From a virus, in the IMG/VR virus record IMGVR_UViG_3300027782_000424, positions 1 through 21,355 of that record: a stretch of DNA of 21,355 bases. The stretch is one strand, 5' to 3'. Position 1 is the stretch's first letter. Each line of letters begins with the position of its first letter. The notes below the pieces were generated by a model. It was not told the DNA's origin, searched no databases, and saw nothing but the letters and a program-made list of their open reading frames with translations. Positions 1 to 7,282 of this stretch are shown one piece after another. Position numbers and translations under genes: made by a program.

Positions 1-2694
1 ATGGATGCACTTCTGAAGATTCGCGCCCAGGTAGATGGCGCCAACAAAATTGTTGAACTAAACCGTGGACTGCGGTCTGTTGAAGGTGCGGCTAAGGGTG
101 TGACGGGCGCGATGCGCGGGCTATCTGGCGCGTCTGCTGGGCTATCCGGTGCATTGGGTGCTCTGGCCCCATTGGCAAGCGTGGCGGGGCTGGTGGGTCT
201 GGCCAAGGGCGCGTTGGATGCCGGCGACAAGCTCTATGACATGGCGCAAAAAACCGGCGTCAGTGTTGAGTCTCTGGCCCGATTTAAGAAGGCAGCAGCC
301 ACCAGCGGAACAGATATTGACGCGGTAGCCAAGAGCTTGAACAAGCTCAATAAAGGCATGTATGAGGCGGCCACTACTGGCAAGGGCAAAGCTGCTGATG
401 CGTTGAAAACTCTGGGGATTTCCGCTACTGATGCCAGCGGCAGATTGAAGAAGGCTGACGCGGTGACCCTGGAGATTGCTGACAAGTTCAGCAAGATGGA
501 AGGTGGCGCTAAAAAATCAGCACTTGCCATGGCGCTGTTTGGTGCCAAGACAGGCGCCGAAATGATTCCGCTGCTCAACATGGGCGGCGCTGCAATCGAC
601 AAACTGTCGGTCAAAATGACCACAGCCTTTGCGCAGAAGGCAGACGCCTATAGCGACAAACTCGCCATGCTCAGCGGGAAGGTGGGCGCACTGGGCGCTG
701 ATCTGCTGATCGCTTTGCTGCCTGCTTTGGATGCGGTGACCAGTGCAGTGACGGCTGGCGTGAGTGCATTTAACTCGTTACCTGGACCCGTCAAGGGACT
801 GGCGGTGAGCGCCGCCATGCTTGCCATTGCCTGGGGGCCGCTGAGTGGGTTGATCGCTGGGGCTAGCACGCTGTTCATCGCTGGCGCTGCAGCCGTCGGA
901 ACCCTGCGCGTTCAGATTGCCCTAGCGGCCATGGAAGGGATTCCAGCCCTTAGTGCGGCAATCATGGCCATCCCAGGCTGGGGCTGGGCATTGGCAGGAG
1001 TTACAGCCCTGACAGCACTAGGTACGGCGCTTTACACCAATAACGCCGACTTCAGGAACTGGGTTGATAACGTCGCGTCAATTGTCGCCAACGATTTCAA
1101 GGCGGCAATGGATAACATTGCCAAGACTGCTAAAGACGGCTTTAAAGCGGCAGTAGATGCTGGTAATTGGTTCAAGGCCAGGATTAGAGATATTGCCAAT
1201 TCAATCCCCCAGGGATTTTCAAGTGGCTTTAGCAGGATGGTGCAATCAGCGCAGCAAAAGTTTGCTCAAATGCAAGCCATTGTTTTTGGCTGGTGGTCGC
1301 GCATTCCTGCCCCGGTTCGGGGATTGCTCAGCAAAGGCGCCAGCGCTGTAGGTGATGCGCTGAATGTTGTGCCTGGTGTCTATGCCGCAAAGGTGTATTT
1401 GGGTGCGTTGGGCAAGGGCCCTGTCGCCAAGCAAAGTGGAAACGGCAACGGTAATGGGAATGGCGGCGGTGGCGGTGGAGACATCCCTGGACTAACTGGC
1501 GGCAGCGGTAGCAGCGGAAAGAAAGCAGGTGCCGATAAAGCCGCAGCAGAAGCAAAACGCCTTGCTGAAGAGCAAGCCAAGCAACTGTTGGCCAGCCAAA
1601 AAGCACTGGCAATCTCTCAGGCTGAGCTGACCGTTACTCAGACCACAAACGCGCTAGAAAAAGCAGCAGCAGAATACGCCCTGCAGAAATTGCGAATTGA
1701 GCAGGATTTTGCGGTGAAACTGGCAGATACCAAGCAGCTCAAAGACGGCCAGGTAAAGCAAGAGATCATCAGCAACATTCAAGCTGCCAAGCGTAACGAG
1801 CTAGAGAAAGCCCGCCTTGGATACCTAGAGCAGCAAACCAGGGAACTGCTTCGCCAGGCTGGGATTGATAACCCAGATTTCGGGAAGAAGCCAACCGGGA
1901 TAGATCCTAAAGACACATACAAATACAAGCCATCACCTAGTACAGGGCTGCAAGGCGAGGACAGAAAAAAGATAGATGAAGAATATAGCAAAATCAAAGA
2001 GCGGCTCAATGATTTAATGAATCCCGCCAACCAAATCATTGGCGCAGCTAACGCCATCGGCGACGCCTTTGCCAATAGTTTTGAGGGAATGATTTCTGGG
2101 GCAATGACGGCCAAGCAAGCGTTGGCCAGTTTCTTTAAGGATCTTGCCAGTTACTTCAGCAAGATGGCAACGCAGATGATTGCGGATGCCCTGCGCATGG
2201 CAGCGATCAAAATCTTGACCAATATCTTCAGCAGTGTTTTGGGAGGCTTTGGTGGTGGCGGTAGTGGCGTGGATCTAGGCAAGAACTTCAACTCTGCTGG
2301 TGCTGGAGATACGGGAATTAGCTGGGGCGCTGCGCTGAACTACAAGCGCAACGCGCTCGGCAACGTCTATGGCGCCAATGGGATTGTTCCTTTCGCTGAT
2401 GGTGGGATTGTCAATCGCCCGACGTTGTTCAAATTTGCCCAAGGTGGCGCAATGCAAAACGGGCTGATGGGCGAGGCTGGGCCAGAAGCAATCATGCCGC
2501 TCAAGCGTGGCGCTAACGGAAAGCTCGGCATTGCAGGTGGAGGCGGAACGACCAATATCTCAATCAACGTGGATGCCAAGGGCACCAAGGCCGAAGGGGA
2601 CCAGGGCAAGAGCGGCGCATTGGCGCGTGATCTGGCCGCCGTAGTTGACCAGCGGCTGGTGTACCACAAACGCCCTGGGGGGATCCTCGCGTAA
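1..2694 (+). CDS. Phage tail tape measure protein (lambda H type)
   Basis: Sets tail length and is thought to act as a scaffold inside the growing tail tube. The 897-residue protein has the usual build: Ala/Gly-rich N-terminus (1-75), a long helical stretch (about 80-260), hydrophobic segments near 265-345, a Gly/Asn linker at 480-493, a coiled coil at about 510-620, and a Gly-rich C-terminus. The C-terminal motif GEAGPEAIMPLKR (from about residue 824) is the hallmark of the lambda-type tape measure C-terminal domain. The ATG is the first base of the window, so any upstream extension and the tail-assembly chaperone genes normally found upstream cannot be seen; MDALLKIRAQVDG does read like a natural start. 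The stop overlaps the next start (TAATG), as in lambda H and M. Confidence 0.93.
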   Translation: MDALLKIRAQVDGANKIVELNRGLRSVEGAAKGVTGAMRGLSGASAGLSGALGALAPLASVAGLVGLAKGALDAGDKLYDMAQKTGVSVESLARFKKAAATSGTDIDAVAKSLNKLNKGMYEAATTGKGKAADALKTLGISATDASGRLKKADAVTLEIADKFSKMEGGAKKSALAMALFGAKTGAEMIPLLNMGGAAIDKLSVKMTTAFAQKADAYSDKLAMLSGKVGALGADLLIALLPALDAVTSAVTAGVSAFNSLPGPVKGLAVSAAMLAIAWGPLSGLIAGASTLFIAGAAAVGTLRVQIALAAMEGIPALSAAIMAIPGWGWALAGVTALTALGTALYTNNADFRNWVDNVASIVANDFKAAMDNIAKTAKDGFKAAVDAGNWFKARIRDIANSIPQGFSSGFSRMVQSAQQKFAQMQAIVFGWWSRIPAPVRGLLSKGASAVGDALNVVPGVYAAKVYLGALGKGPVAKQSGNGNGNGNGGGGGGDIPGLTGGSGSSGKKAGADKAAAEAKRLAEEQAKQLLASQKALAISQAELTVTQTTNALEKAAAEYALQKLRIEQDFAVKLADTKQLKDGQVKQEIISNIQAAKRNELEKARLGYLEQQTRELLRQAGIDNPDFGKKPTGIDPKDTYKYKPSPSTGLQGEDRKKIDEEYSKIKERLNDLMNPANQIIGAANAIGDAFANSFEGMISGAMTAKQALASFFKDLASYFSKMATQMIADALRMAAIKILTNIFSSVLGGFGGGGSGVDLGKNFNSAGAGDTGISWGAALNYKRNALGNVYGANGIVPFADGGIVNRPTLFKFAQGGAMQNGLMGEAGPEAIMPLKRGANGKLGIAGGGGTTNISINVDAKGTKAEGDQGKSGALARDLAAVVDQRLVYHKRPGGILA
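1438..1479 (+). repeat. Gly-Asn / poly-Gly coding microrepeat
   Basis: Within the tape measure gene a short run of GGN AAY codons followed by GGN codons encodes (GN)4 then six Gly. It forms a flexible linker between the hydrophobic region and the coiled coil. Such runs change length easily by slippage. Confidence 0.7.
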
Positions 2695-3029
2695 TGGCTA
2701 CCTTCACCTGGACTCCAAGCTTTGAAGCCACCGAGAGCAGCAAGCCTCGGGTACGCAAGTTTCAAGCCGGAGACGGCTACGAGCAACGCATCACGTTCTC
2801 CTTGCACGCCGACCCAAAGGAATGGGGCCTTGTTTTTTCCGAGCGCACCAACACAGAACGGGATGCAATCTTGAGTTTCCTTGAAACCAATGGAGGCGTT
2901 ACATCATTTGACTGGACACCACCACGCGGTAGCGCTGGGAAATACATCTGCGAAGAATGGCAAGTGACATTGCGTGCCTACAATTTCAATACAATCCAAG
3001 CCACTTTCAGGCAGGTATTTGAGCCATGA
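2694..3029 (+). CDS. Minor tail protein, lambda M / Phage_min_tail family
   Basis: The 111-residue length and the pattern W-x-P-x-F at the N-terminus, VRKFQAGDGYEQR (22-34), FLETNGGVTSFDWTPP (about 62-77) and W-Q-V-T with TIQATFRQVFEP at the end fit the phage minor tail family that includes lambda gpM, a small beta-rich tail-tip protein acting at the end of tail initiation. The gene follows the tape measure gene directly, as in lambda, its ATG using the last A of the preceding TAA. Its own stop overlaps the next start (ATGA). No lambda L, K, I or J homologue follows. Confidence 0.85.
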   Translation: MATFTWTPSFEATESSKPRVRKFQAGDGYEQRITFSLHADPKEWGLVFSERTNTERDAILSFLETNGGVTSFDWTPPRGSAGKYICEEWQVTLRAYNFNTIQATFRQVFEP

Positions 3030-4615
3030 GCAGCATTACCACCAGAGCAGCTAAAGGCTCGGCGCTCACTCACGCTGAGGTAGATGCGAACTTCACCAAC
3101 CTGAACAGCGGTAAGGCTGAGGTATCTGGCCAGACCTTTACGGGTGCGGTGGTGTTGCCTGCAGGTAGCGCAACGGCTGGTGGTGTGCAGGTTGGCACGG
3201 GCGCAACGTATAAGCCTTCGATCTACTCCCCTGCTACCGACCAACTGGCGATCTCGACGGGCGGCAGCGAAAGACTGCGCATCGACAGCTCCGGGAGGTT
3301 AGGTCTGGGGACTAGTAGTCCAGTTGCAAGTTTTCACGTTGTTGGCGCGAATGGTGCTGGGCTAAGGATTGATCAAAGTAATTACAATTATTACGGCGCC
3401 TATAGCCATGTATTCATGAATTCTGGATTAACTTCCACGTTCATGACTCTTGACAACAACGGGCGAGTAGGGATTGGCACTACTTCGCCTGCAACGCCAC
3501 TACAGGTATCATCTGCATCCAATGGATCTCTTGGAAGGTTTAGCTCAAGTGCCGTCAGCGGAGAAATTTCCGTAGATGTCGGTTTCGGAAACTCCTATTT
3601 CACGCAACTTGGGTACGACTTACCCACTGGCAATGGATTGCTCACCACAAACCTTGCTGGCACCAGCATCATATTTAGGCCAAGCGGCACCGAAAGAGCA
3701 CGGCTGGACTCAAGTGGCAGGCTCTTAGTTGGCACGTCTACTGCGCGTGCGAATACCTTTAACGGAACCGTTCAGGGCGGCCATTTTCAAGTTGAAATCA
3801 CCGGAGGAAGTGGGCAACCACAAGCCGCTTTAGGACTTTATACCGGTGGAACCACTGCGTACCCTGGGCCCGTATGCATTTTTGGAGCTAATAGAGCTAC
3901 AGCAATAGGTGGAAATAGCATTGTAAATAGTGGTGATCGAATTGCTTTATTAAGCTTTCAAGGGAACGATGGTTCAGAGTTTGTTGAGGCTGCCAGCATT
4001 GAAGCCTATGTAGACGGCACCCCCGGCGCTAACGATATGCCAGGCCGCCTAGTGTTCTCCGTTACGGCAGACGGCGCGGCCAGTCCTACGGAGCGGATGA
4101 GGATTAATAGCGCAGGTAATGTATTAATAGGGGATACTTCTGTTTATGCTGCGTGTAATGGGCTATTTAGTGTTGTCAAAAGTAGTGCATCAACAGCATC
4201 GCCAACAATCGGAGTTATAAATCCTTCGGCAACTGCTGCATATGTTTCTTTTTCTGACTCAGCCGTTGTTTATGGAAGTATCACACGCGTATCCTCTACG
4301 ACCGTTTACAACACCACTTCAGATTATCGTTTAAAAACAGTAACTGGAGTTGTTTCTGATGCCGGGCAACGCATTGATTCTTTGCGCCCTGTTGAGTACA
4401 CATGGAATGCTGATGGCTCACATAGTCGTGGTTTCTTGGCACATGAATTTCAAGAGGTCTATGCAGGTAGCGTAAGCGGCACCAAAGACGCTGTAGATGC
4501 TCAAGGCGAACCTATTTACCAAGCAATGCAAGCAAGCACTTCTGAAGTAATTGCAGATCTTGTTGCCGAAATTCAATCCCTCCGAGCCCGCGTTACTGCC
4601 CTTGAAAGCGCGTAG
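3026..4615 (+). CDS. Tail fibre with C-terminal S74 intramolecular chaperone
   Basis: The 529-residue receptor-binding fibre starts with a head seen on many phage fibres (TRAAKGSALTHAEVDANFTN, residues 6-25). The shaft holds at least four copies of an E-R-x-R-[IL]-[DN]-S-[SA]-G-[RN]-[LV] block, each followed by a G-[TD]-[TS] turn; one copy lacks the E-R start. From residue 432 it matches the peptidase S74 / endosialidase chaperone domain: the SDYRLK motif supplies the Ser432-Lys437 dyad, followed by RPVEYTWN, GFLAHEFQEV and a C-terminal coiled coil (IADLVAEIQSLRARVTALE). By family knowledge this domain trimerises the fibre and then cuts itself off before Ser432, leaving a mature shaft of about 431 residues. 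It overlaps the M-like gene by 4 nt. Confidence 0.9.
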   Translation: MSSITTRAAKGSALTHAEVDANFTNLNSGKAEVSGQTFTGAVVLPAGSATAGGVQVGTGATYKPSIYSPATDQLAISTGGSERLRIDSSGRLGLGTSSPVASFHVVGANGAGLRIDQSNYNYYGAYSHVFMNSGLTSTFMTLDNNGRVGIGTTSPATPLQVSSASNGSLGRFSSSAVSGEISVDVGFGNSYFTQLGYDLPTGNGLLTTNLAGTSIIFRPSGTERARLDSSGRLLVGTSTARANTFNGTVQGGHFQVEITGGSGQPQAALGLYTGGTTAYPGPVCIFGANRATAIGGNSIVNSGDRIALLSFQGNDGSEFVEAASIEAYVDGTPGANDMPGRLVFSVTADGAASPTERMRINSAGNVLIGDTSVYAACNGLFSVVKSSASTASPTIGVINPSATAAYVSFSDSAVVYGSITRVSSTTVYNTTSDYRLKTVTGVVSDAGQRIDSLRPVEYTWNADGSHSRGFLAHEFQEVYAGSVSGTKDAVDAQGEPIYQAMQASTSEVIADLVAEIQSLRARVTALESA

Positions 4616-4646
4616 TCACCTTCACTACATGGCGGACAACCGGCCA

Positions 4647-4675
4647 TTACAAACTGGTTGCATCATTCTTATAGT
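4647..4675 (+). promoter_or_regulatory. Candidate sigma70-type promoter before the small-gene run
   Basis: TTACAA and TATAGT are separated by 17 bp in the 81-bp gap between the fibre gene and the gene at 4697. The -10 box matches TATAAT at five of six positions; the -35 box is weak (three of six). It would give a leader of about 15 nt. It is one of the few real intergenic gaps in the rightward block. Inference only. Confidence 0.3.
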
Positions 4676-4696
4676 TCCACAAACACCTTCTAACCC

Positions 4697-5014
4697 ATGG
4701 CTACCGCTGCACCCGTGACCGTCACCACCTGGAAGATCGCTCAGCTTGAGCGTGAAACCGCTGACGGATTTGTGTTTACCGCCCACTACACCGTGGATGC
4801 CAAGGATGACACCTATTCCGCAGGTGCCTACGGCTCAATCGGCTTTGAGCGTCCCGACAACCTGATCCCCTTCGCTGACCTCACCGAGGCCGAAGTGGTG
4901 TCATGGGTGCAAGAAGCACTTGGCGCTGACAAAGTTGCCGAAGTGGAAGCTGCTTTGCAAGCACAGCTCGACGAACAGCGCAATCCCACCAAGGCTGCTG
5001 GCGTCCCCTGGTAA
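4697..5014 (+). CDS. Small conserved-looking phage protein after the fibre gene
   Basis: 105 residues, acidic, no membrane segment. The N-terminal half looks like a small beta domain (TTWKIAQLERETADGFVFTA, then SAGAYGSIGFERP). The second half looks helical (LTEAEVVSWVQEALGADKVAEVEAALQAQLDEQ, residues about 62-94) and ends in GVPW. The layout recalls small proteins found near fibre genes in cyanobacterial phages, but I cannot name a function. The ATG lies within CCATGG and no clear Shine-Dalgarno precedes it. It is followed 3 nt later by the basic 50-aa gene, so the two are probably co-translated. Confidence 0.8.
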   Translation: MATAAPVTVTTWKIAQLERETADGFVFTAHYTVDAKDDTYSAGAYGSIGFERPDNLIPFADLTEAEVVSWVQEALGADKVAEVEAALQAQLDEQRNPTKAAGVPW

Positions 5015-5017
5015 ATC

Positions 5018-5170
5018 ATGACTGTACGCGCTAAGGCTGGTGCTGCTCGTATCGACCACCAGCCTGGTCCACCAAAAAAGACACGCCAAGGTACATCACT
5101 ACATACAAAGCTGGCCCGCACCAGTCGTAATGGCGCAAAAAAGCGTTATCGCGGTCAGGGTAAAGGCTAG
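5018..5170 (+). CDS. Small highly basic protein, 50 aa
   Basis: An open frame from ATG 5018 to TAG encodes 50 residues with 14 Lys/Arg, three His and only one acidic residue. Features are RAKAGAARIDHQPGPPKKTRQG at the N-terminus and a KKRYRGQGKG tail. The composition suggests binding to nucleic acid or an acidic structure. Small basic proteins with the RAKAGAARID...PGPPKKTRQG pattern are, to my knowledge, frequent in cyanophage structural regions, but their role is unknown. It lies 3 nt after one gene and 9 nt before the next, fitting a continuous operon. It is easily missed because of its size. Confidence 0.75.
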   Translation: MTVRAKAGAARIDHQPGPPKKTRQGTSLHTKLARTSRNGAKKRYRGQGKG

Positions 5171-5179
5171 ACTGACCTT

Positions 5180-5518
5180 ATGGCAGTAGCACCAGGCACG
5201 TACAACATCAGCCTGCAACGTCGGGCGGATTACTACATTGCGCTGCAATTTAAAGATGGCAGTGGTACACCAATCAACCTGACCAGTTGGACAGTTGCAG
5301 CGCAGGTGTGGAATCAAACCCGCACCACAAAATATGCCGATTTCACCGTTACCTACACCAACCGCAGTGTTGGATCAGTCAGTATTGCATTGACCGCTGT
5401 TCAAACAGCAACATTACCTGATGAGGCATTTTACGACGTGCTTCTCACCAATCCATCCAATATCAAAGAGTATTATCTAGAAGGCATCGTTTACATCAGC
5501 GAGGGTTACACGGCATGA
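5180..5518 (+). CDS. Putative beta-sandwich fibre- or baseplate-associated protein
   Basis: 112 residues, almost all predicted beta strand: YNISLQRRADYYIALQFKDGSG, PINLTSWTVAAQVW, then SVSIALTAVQTATLP and YYLEGIVYISEGYTA. The pattern of an N-terminal strand, 'x-D-G-x-PINLTSW-x-V-x-A-x-V' and a closing beta hairpin is like the N-terminal domain of BppU-type upper baseplate proteins and similar small tail-attached domains. That resemblance is by eye, so the function is tentative. Its stop overlaps the next ATG by 4 nt (ATGA), which suggests coupled translation with the short protein that follows. Confidence 0.75.
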   Translation: MAVAPGTYNISLQRRADYYIALQFKDGSGTPINLTSWTVAAQVWNQTRTTKYADFTVTYTNRSVGSVSIALTAVQTATLPDEAFYDVLLTNPSNIKEYYLEGIVYISEGYTA

Positions 5519-5739
5519 CCTCAGTAGTTGTTACAGAAGTTAATGGTACAGTCATTGTCCAAACCCCTGCACCACTTGGTCTGCCGGTTGGTGGTACGAC
5601 CACTCAGGTATTGACCAAAACCTCAAGCGCTGATTTTGCAACGACGTGGACGACGGTGCCAACCGCTGCTCAATTTGCCGCACTGGAAGCTAGGGTGACT
5701 GCACTAGAGGATCTGGACATCCTGCTGTTGGAAGGCTGA
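5515..5739 (+). CDS. Short fibre-like protein with C-terminal coiled coil
   Basis: 74 residues. The central PLGLPVGGTTTQVLTKTSSADFATTW resembles the 'GLPxGGTTGQVLTK' linker common in phage fibre and collar proteins. The C-terminus (AAQFAALEARVTALEDLDILLLEG) is a heptad coiled coil that could make trimers and closely resembles the last heptads of the S74 fibre at 3026 (RVTALE in both). It could be a fibre adaptor or a fibre fragment. Overlaps the preceding gene by 4 nt. Confidence 0.7.
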   Translation: MTSVVVTEVNGTVIVQTPAPLGLPVGGTTTQVLTKTSSADFATTWTTVPTAAQFAALEARVTALEDLDILLLEG

Positions 5740-5771
5740 TACCATAGAATTACCACAACGCGCTTAGTACC

Positions 5772-6113
5772 ATGCCATCTGCAACTGACAGGATTCAATC
5801 ACAGCAGTTTACGACGCTTAGCACTCTTACTGCAGCTGGCGTTACTGAAAATGGATTGAGTTATGGCGCCCAAGCAATCACCTATCAAGTAACAGTTACT
5901 TCGATTGGCACTAACGTTGTAGTCAGATTTGAAGGCAGCTTGGATGGAACTAACTACTTTAACCTAAACCAAGATAATGCTGACTATACAATTCTAACTA
6001 ATGGTACAACTGGTTACTGCTTGAGTGGTTGCCCAATCAACTATGCACGTCTACGTCTTGTAAGTATTAGTGGTGGTAGCCCTTCTGTTGCTACAACAAT
6101 AGGCGCAAGCTAA
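5772..6113 (+). CDS. Unknown beta-rich protein, probable virion component
   Basis: 113 residues with alternating hydrophobic/polar strands: ITYQVTVTSIGTNVVVRFEGSLDGTNYFNL (about residues 37-66) and INYARLRLVSISGGSPSVAT near the end. This layout fits a jelly-roll or carbohydrate-binding-like beta sandwich of the sort decorating phage tails. Two Cys (CLSGC) could bond. No family is recognised. The stop shares its last A with the ATG of the next small gene (TAATG). Confidence 0.72.
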   Translation: MPSATDRIQSQQFTTLSTLTAAGVTENGLSYGAQAITYQVTVTSIGTNVVVRFEGSLDGTNYFNLNQDNADYTILTNGTTGYCLSGCPINYARLRLVSISGGSPSVATTIGAS

Positions 6114-6277
6114 TGGCTGCAAATCTACGTACCAGCCTTAAAGGTTCACTACGCCCAAGCCTTAAGACCAGCTTGAGTGGTGGTGCAAGAACACGCACTG
6201 CAACAGAGTACATTTTGACAGAGAATTCTGACGCCTTGTTGTATGAGGACGTCACCTTCATCTACCAGGAAGCCTAG
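6113..6277 (+). CDS. Unknown 54-aa protein
   Basis: ATG overlaps the preceding TAA (TAATG), giving 54 residues. The N-terminal half is basic and repetitive (RTSLKGSLRPSLKTSLSGG: three S-L-K / S-L-R units). The C-terminal half is acidic and hydrophobic (EYILTENSDALLYEDVTFIYQEA). The abutting start and clean stop argue for a real gene. No function is suggested. Confidence 0.6.
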   Translation: MAANLRTSLKGSLRPSLKTSLSGGARTRTATEYILTENSDALLYEDVTFIYQEA

Positions 6278-6312
6278 GTATTTGGTAAAATAAAGACACC
6301 TAACCGTCCGCC

Positions 6313-6555
6313 GTGTCAACCCCTGTATCACAACCGGGGTTTTGGCGCGGCGTCCGTCAAGAAGCTTTGGCTGGCATCGTCGTCCTTGCTGTTGGCAGTG
6401 CTGGCGCTGGTATTTTCTACCTGTGCTACACCGTCCCAACCAAACTGGATGATGTGCTTAGCAACCAGCAGTTAATCCAAAAAAAGCTTGGTGACGTTGA
6501 AGACAAGGTTATGGATCATGATGTCCGTATTATCAAGCTGGAGTTAGCTAAATAA
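6313..6555 (+). CDS. Membrane protein with TM helix and coiled coil, possible lysis protein
   Basis: GTG start, 80 residues. A single strong membrane helix (ALAGIVVLAVGSAGAGIFYL, about 18-37) is followed by a helical, heptad-like segment (LDDVLSNQQLIQKKLGDVEDKVMDHDVRIIKLELAK). The signal-anchor-plus-coiled-coil layout is what one sees in XhlA-like haemolysin accessory proteins and in some inner-membrane spanins or holins. Position just before the lysis genes supports a role in lysis or in placing another lysis protein. The GTG lacks an obvious Shine-Dalgarno. Confidence 0.65.
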   Translation: MSTPVSQPGFWRGVRQEALAGIVVLAVGSAGAGIFYLCYTVPTKLDDVLSNQQLIQKKLGDVEDKVMDHDVRIIKLELAK

Positions 6556-6557
6556 GT

Positions 6558-6743
6558 ATGACTGAACGCCTAATCATTAACAGCACAGACATCGGCCAAG
6601 GTTTTACCATTGACCAACTAGAAAATGAGCGTGGAGATTTGTACTATCGAGTTTGCAAAGGAGGCGTTTGTCGTTACTGCGAAGATGAATACTTTGCTCA
6701 CATGTATGCTGAAAGCATGGGCTGGAACCGATTTATTGACTAA
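6558..6743 (+). CDS. Unknown 61-aa protein with Cys cluster
   Basis: Starts 2 nt after the TM/coiled-coil gene. 61 residues with a CKGGVCRYC cluster (three Cys in nine residues) after an acidic N-terminal half, suggesting a small metal-binding knuckle. The C-terminus ends GWNRFID. Its last 11 nt overlap the 3' end of the oppositely oriented HNH gene, so the natural end of this gene may have been altered by that insertion. No family is recognised. Confidence 0.6.
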   Translation: MTERLIINSTDIGQGFTIDQLENERGDLYYRVCKGGVCRYCEDEYFAHMYAESMGWNRFID

Positions 6744-7041
6744 GCCAGTAGCAAATAGCATCTTCTAAGTGCGGCTCCCAAAAATGCTGCATCCGAAACC
6801 ACTCTTTCCAATGACTGGAACTTTTACGTACATTACAATTAAAACAAGCAGCTACAAGATTAGATGTAGAAGTTTCTCCACCTTTTGATTTAGGTCGCAC
6901 ATGATCAAGTGTTCCAGATTTACCTAGATATTCCCGACAATATGCACATCTGTAATCCCAACCCTTAAGTATCTGATCTCTAAACCTGGCTTTAGCCTGG
7001 CGTTTACTCACAAAACCAAGTTCCTCGTCGATGTAGTCCAC
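6733..7041 (-). CDS. HNH endonuclease, antisense to the late operon
   Basis: 102 residues. A classic HNH core: zinc pair C32-x2-C35, catalytic-strand motif LDHVRPKSKGG with D46 and H47, N61 in the 'SNLV' segment, and second zinc pair C66-x2-C69 (ACFNC) followed by N70. The N-terminal helix (SKRQAKARFRDQILKGW) and basic surface suit DNA binding. It starts with GTG. It is the only leftward gene inside the rightward block and overlaps its convergent neighbour by 11 nt, typical of a free-standing homing-type endonuclease gene that has moved in. An alternative is a packaging-associated HNH, but no terminase is nearby. Confidence 0.85.
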   Translation of the reverse strand: MDYIDEELGFVSKRQAKARFRDQILKGWDYRCAYCREYLGKSGTLDHVRPKSKGGETSTSNLVAACFNCNVRKSSSHWKEWFRMQHFWEPHLEDAICYWLSQ

Positions 7042-7052
7042 GCGAGGTCGTA

Positions 7053-7069
7053 GCTACCCAAACGGTAGC
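7053..7069. other. Perfect 6-bp hairpin upstream of HNH gene
   Basis: GCTACC / GGTAGC with a 5-nt loop (CAAAC). Seen from the HNH gene's strand it ends 11 nt before the GTG start, where a ribosome binding site would lie. No Shine-Dalgarno is visible in that space. It lacks a U-tail on the side that would make it a terminator. Confidence 0.5.
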
Positions 7070-7138
7070 CCAAAAAACATGATGCCGCTGGACAACTCCA
7101 CTACAAGTTGTAGACTTACACAAGTTAACGCCATACCA

Positions 7139-7282
7139 ATGGACATCCTCCATAACGCCGCTTTTTGGGTTGTAATTGCTGCAGCTTCCGAGCTGATTGG
7201 CATGAACCCCAAACTCAAAGCAAATAGCATCATTCAATTGGTACTGCAAATTCTGGAACTTCTCCGCCCAAAAAAGCGCTGA
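7139..7282 (+). CDS. Small membrane protein of the lysis region (holin-like)
   Basis: 47 residues from ATG 7139 (an in-frame ATG at 7079 adds 20 polar residues and looks unlikely). Two hydrophobic stretches (AFWVVIAAASELIGM, 8-22; SIIQLVLQILELL, 30-42) lie around the polar NPKLKAN, ending in a basic RPKKR tail. Small proteins of this kind sit just before lysins in cyanobacterial phages, and a holin or holin-partner role is inferred from size, hydrophobicity and neighbourhood. The last sense codons, CCA AAA AAG CGC, contain a dnaX-type slippery site (see the 7270 entry), so a longer frameshifted form is possible. Confidence 0.65.
   Translation: MDILHNAAFWVVIAAASELIGMNPKLKANSIIQLVLQILELLRPKKR
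7270..7276 (+). promoter_or_regulatory. Candidate -1 frameshift site A AAA AAG
   Basis: The heptamer A AAA AAG is in the correct phase (X XXY YYZ) relative to the 7139 gene, the same heptamer used in E. coli dnaX. It lies one codon before the zero-frame TGA (7280-7282). Slipping back one base joins residue 46 to the open frame 7276-7506. No strong stimulatory hairpin or upstream Shine-Dalgarno was found by eye, which weakens the case. Confidence 0.4.

Noticed and set aside
1438-1479. GN/poly-Gly repeat as a mobile or CRISPR-like repeat
   Set aside because: It is an in-frame low-complexity linker within one gene, without spacers or copies elsewhere.
2367-2807. 146-codon open frame on the minus strand
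   Set aside because: Antisense to the tape measure C-terminus and M-like gene, both well supported. The product is Pro/Ala-rich without motifs.
4641-4658. Inverted repeat AACCGG...CTGGTT near the candidate promoter
   Set aside because: One mismatch in a 6-bp arm, and a single occurrence; too weak to call an operator.
7079-7138. 20-residue N-terminal extension of the 47-aa membrane protein
   Set aside because: Polar, Cys/Thr-rich, with no membrane or signal logic. It lies in the region disturbed by the HNH gene, and the internal ATG gives a well-shaped small membrane protein.
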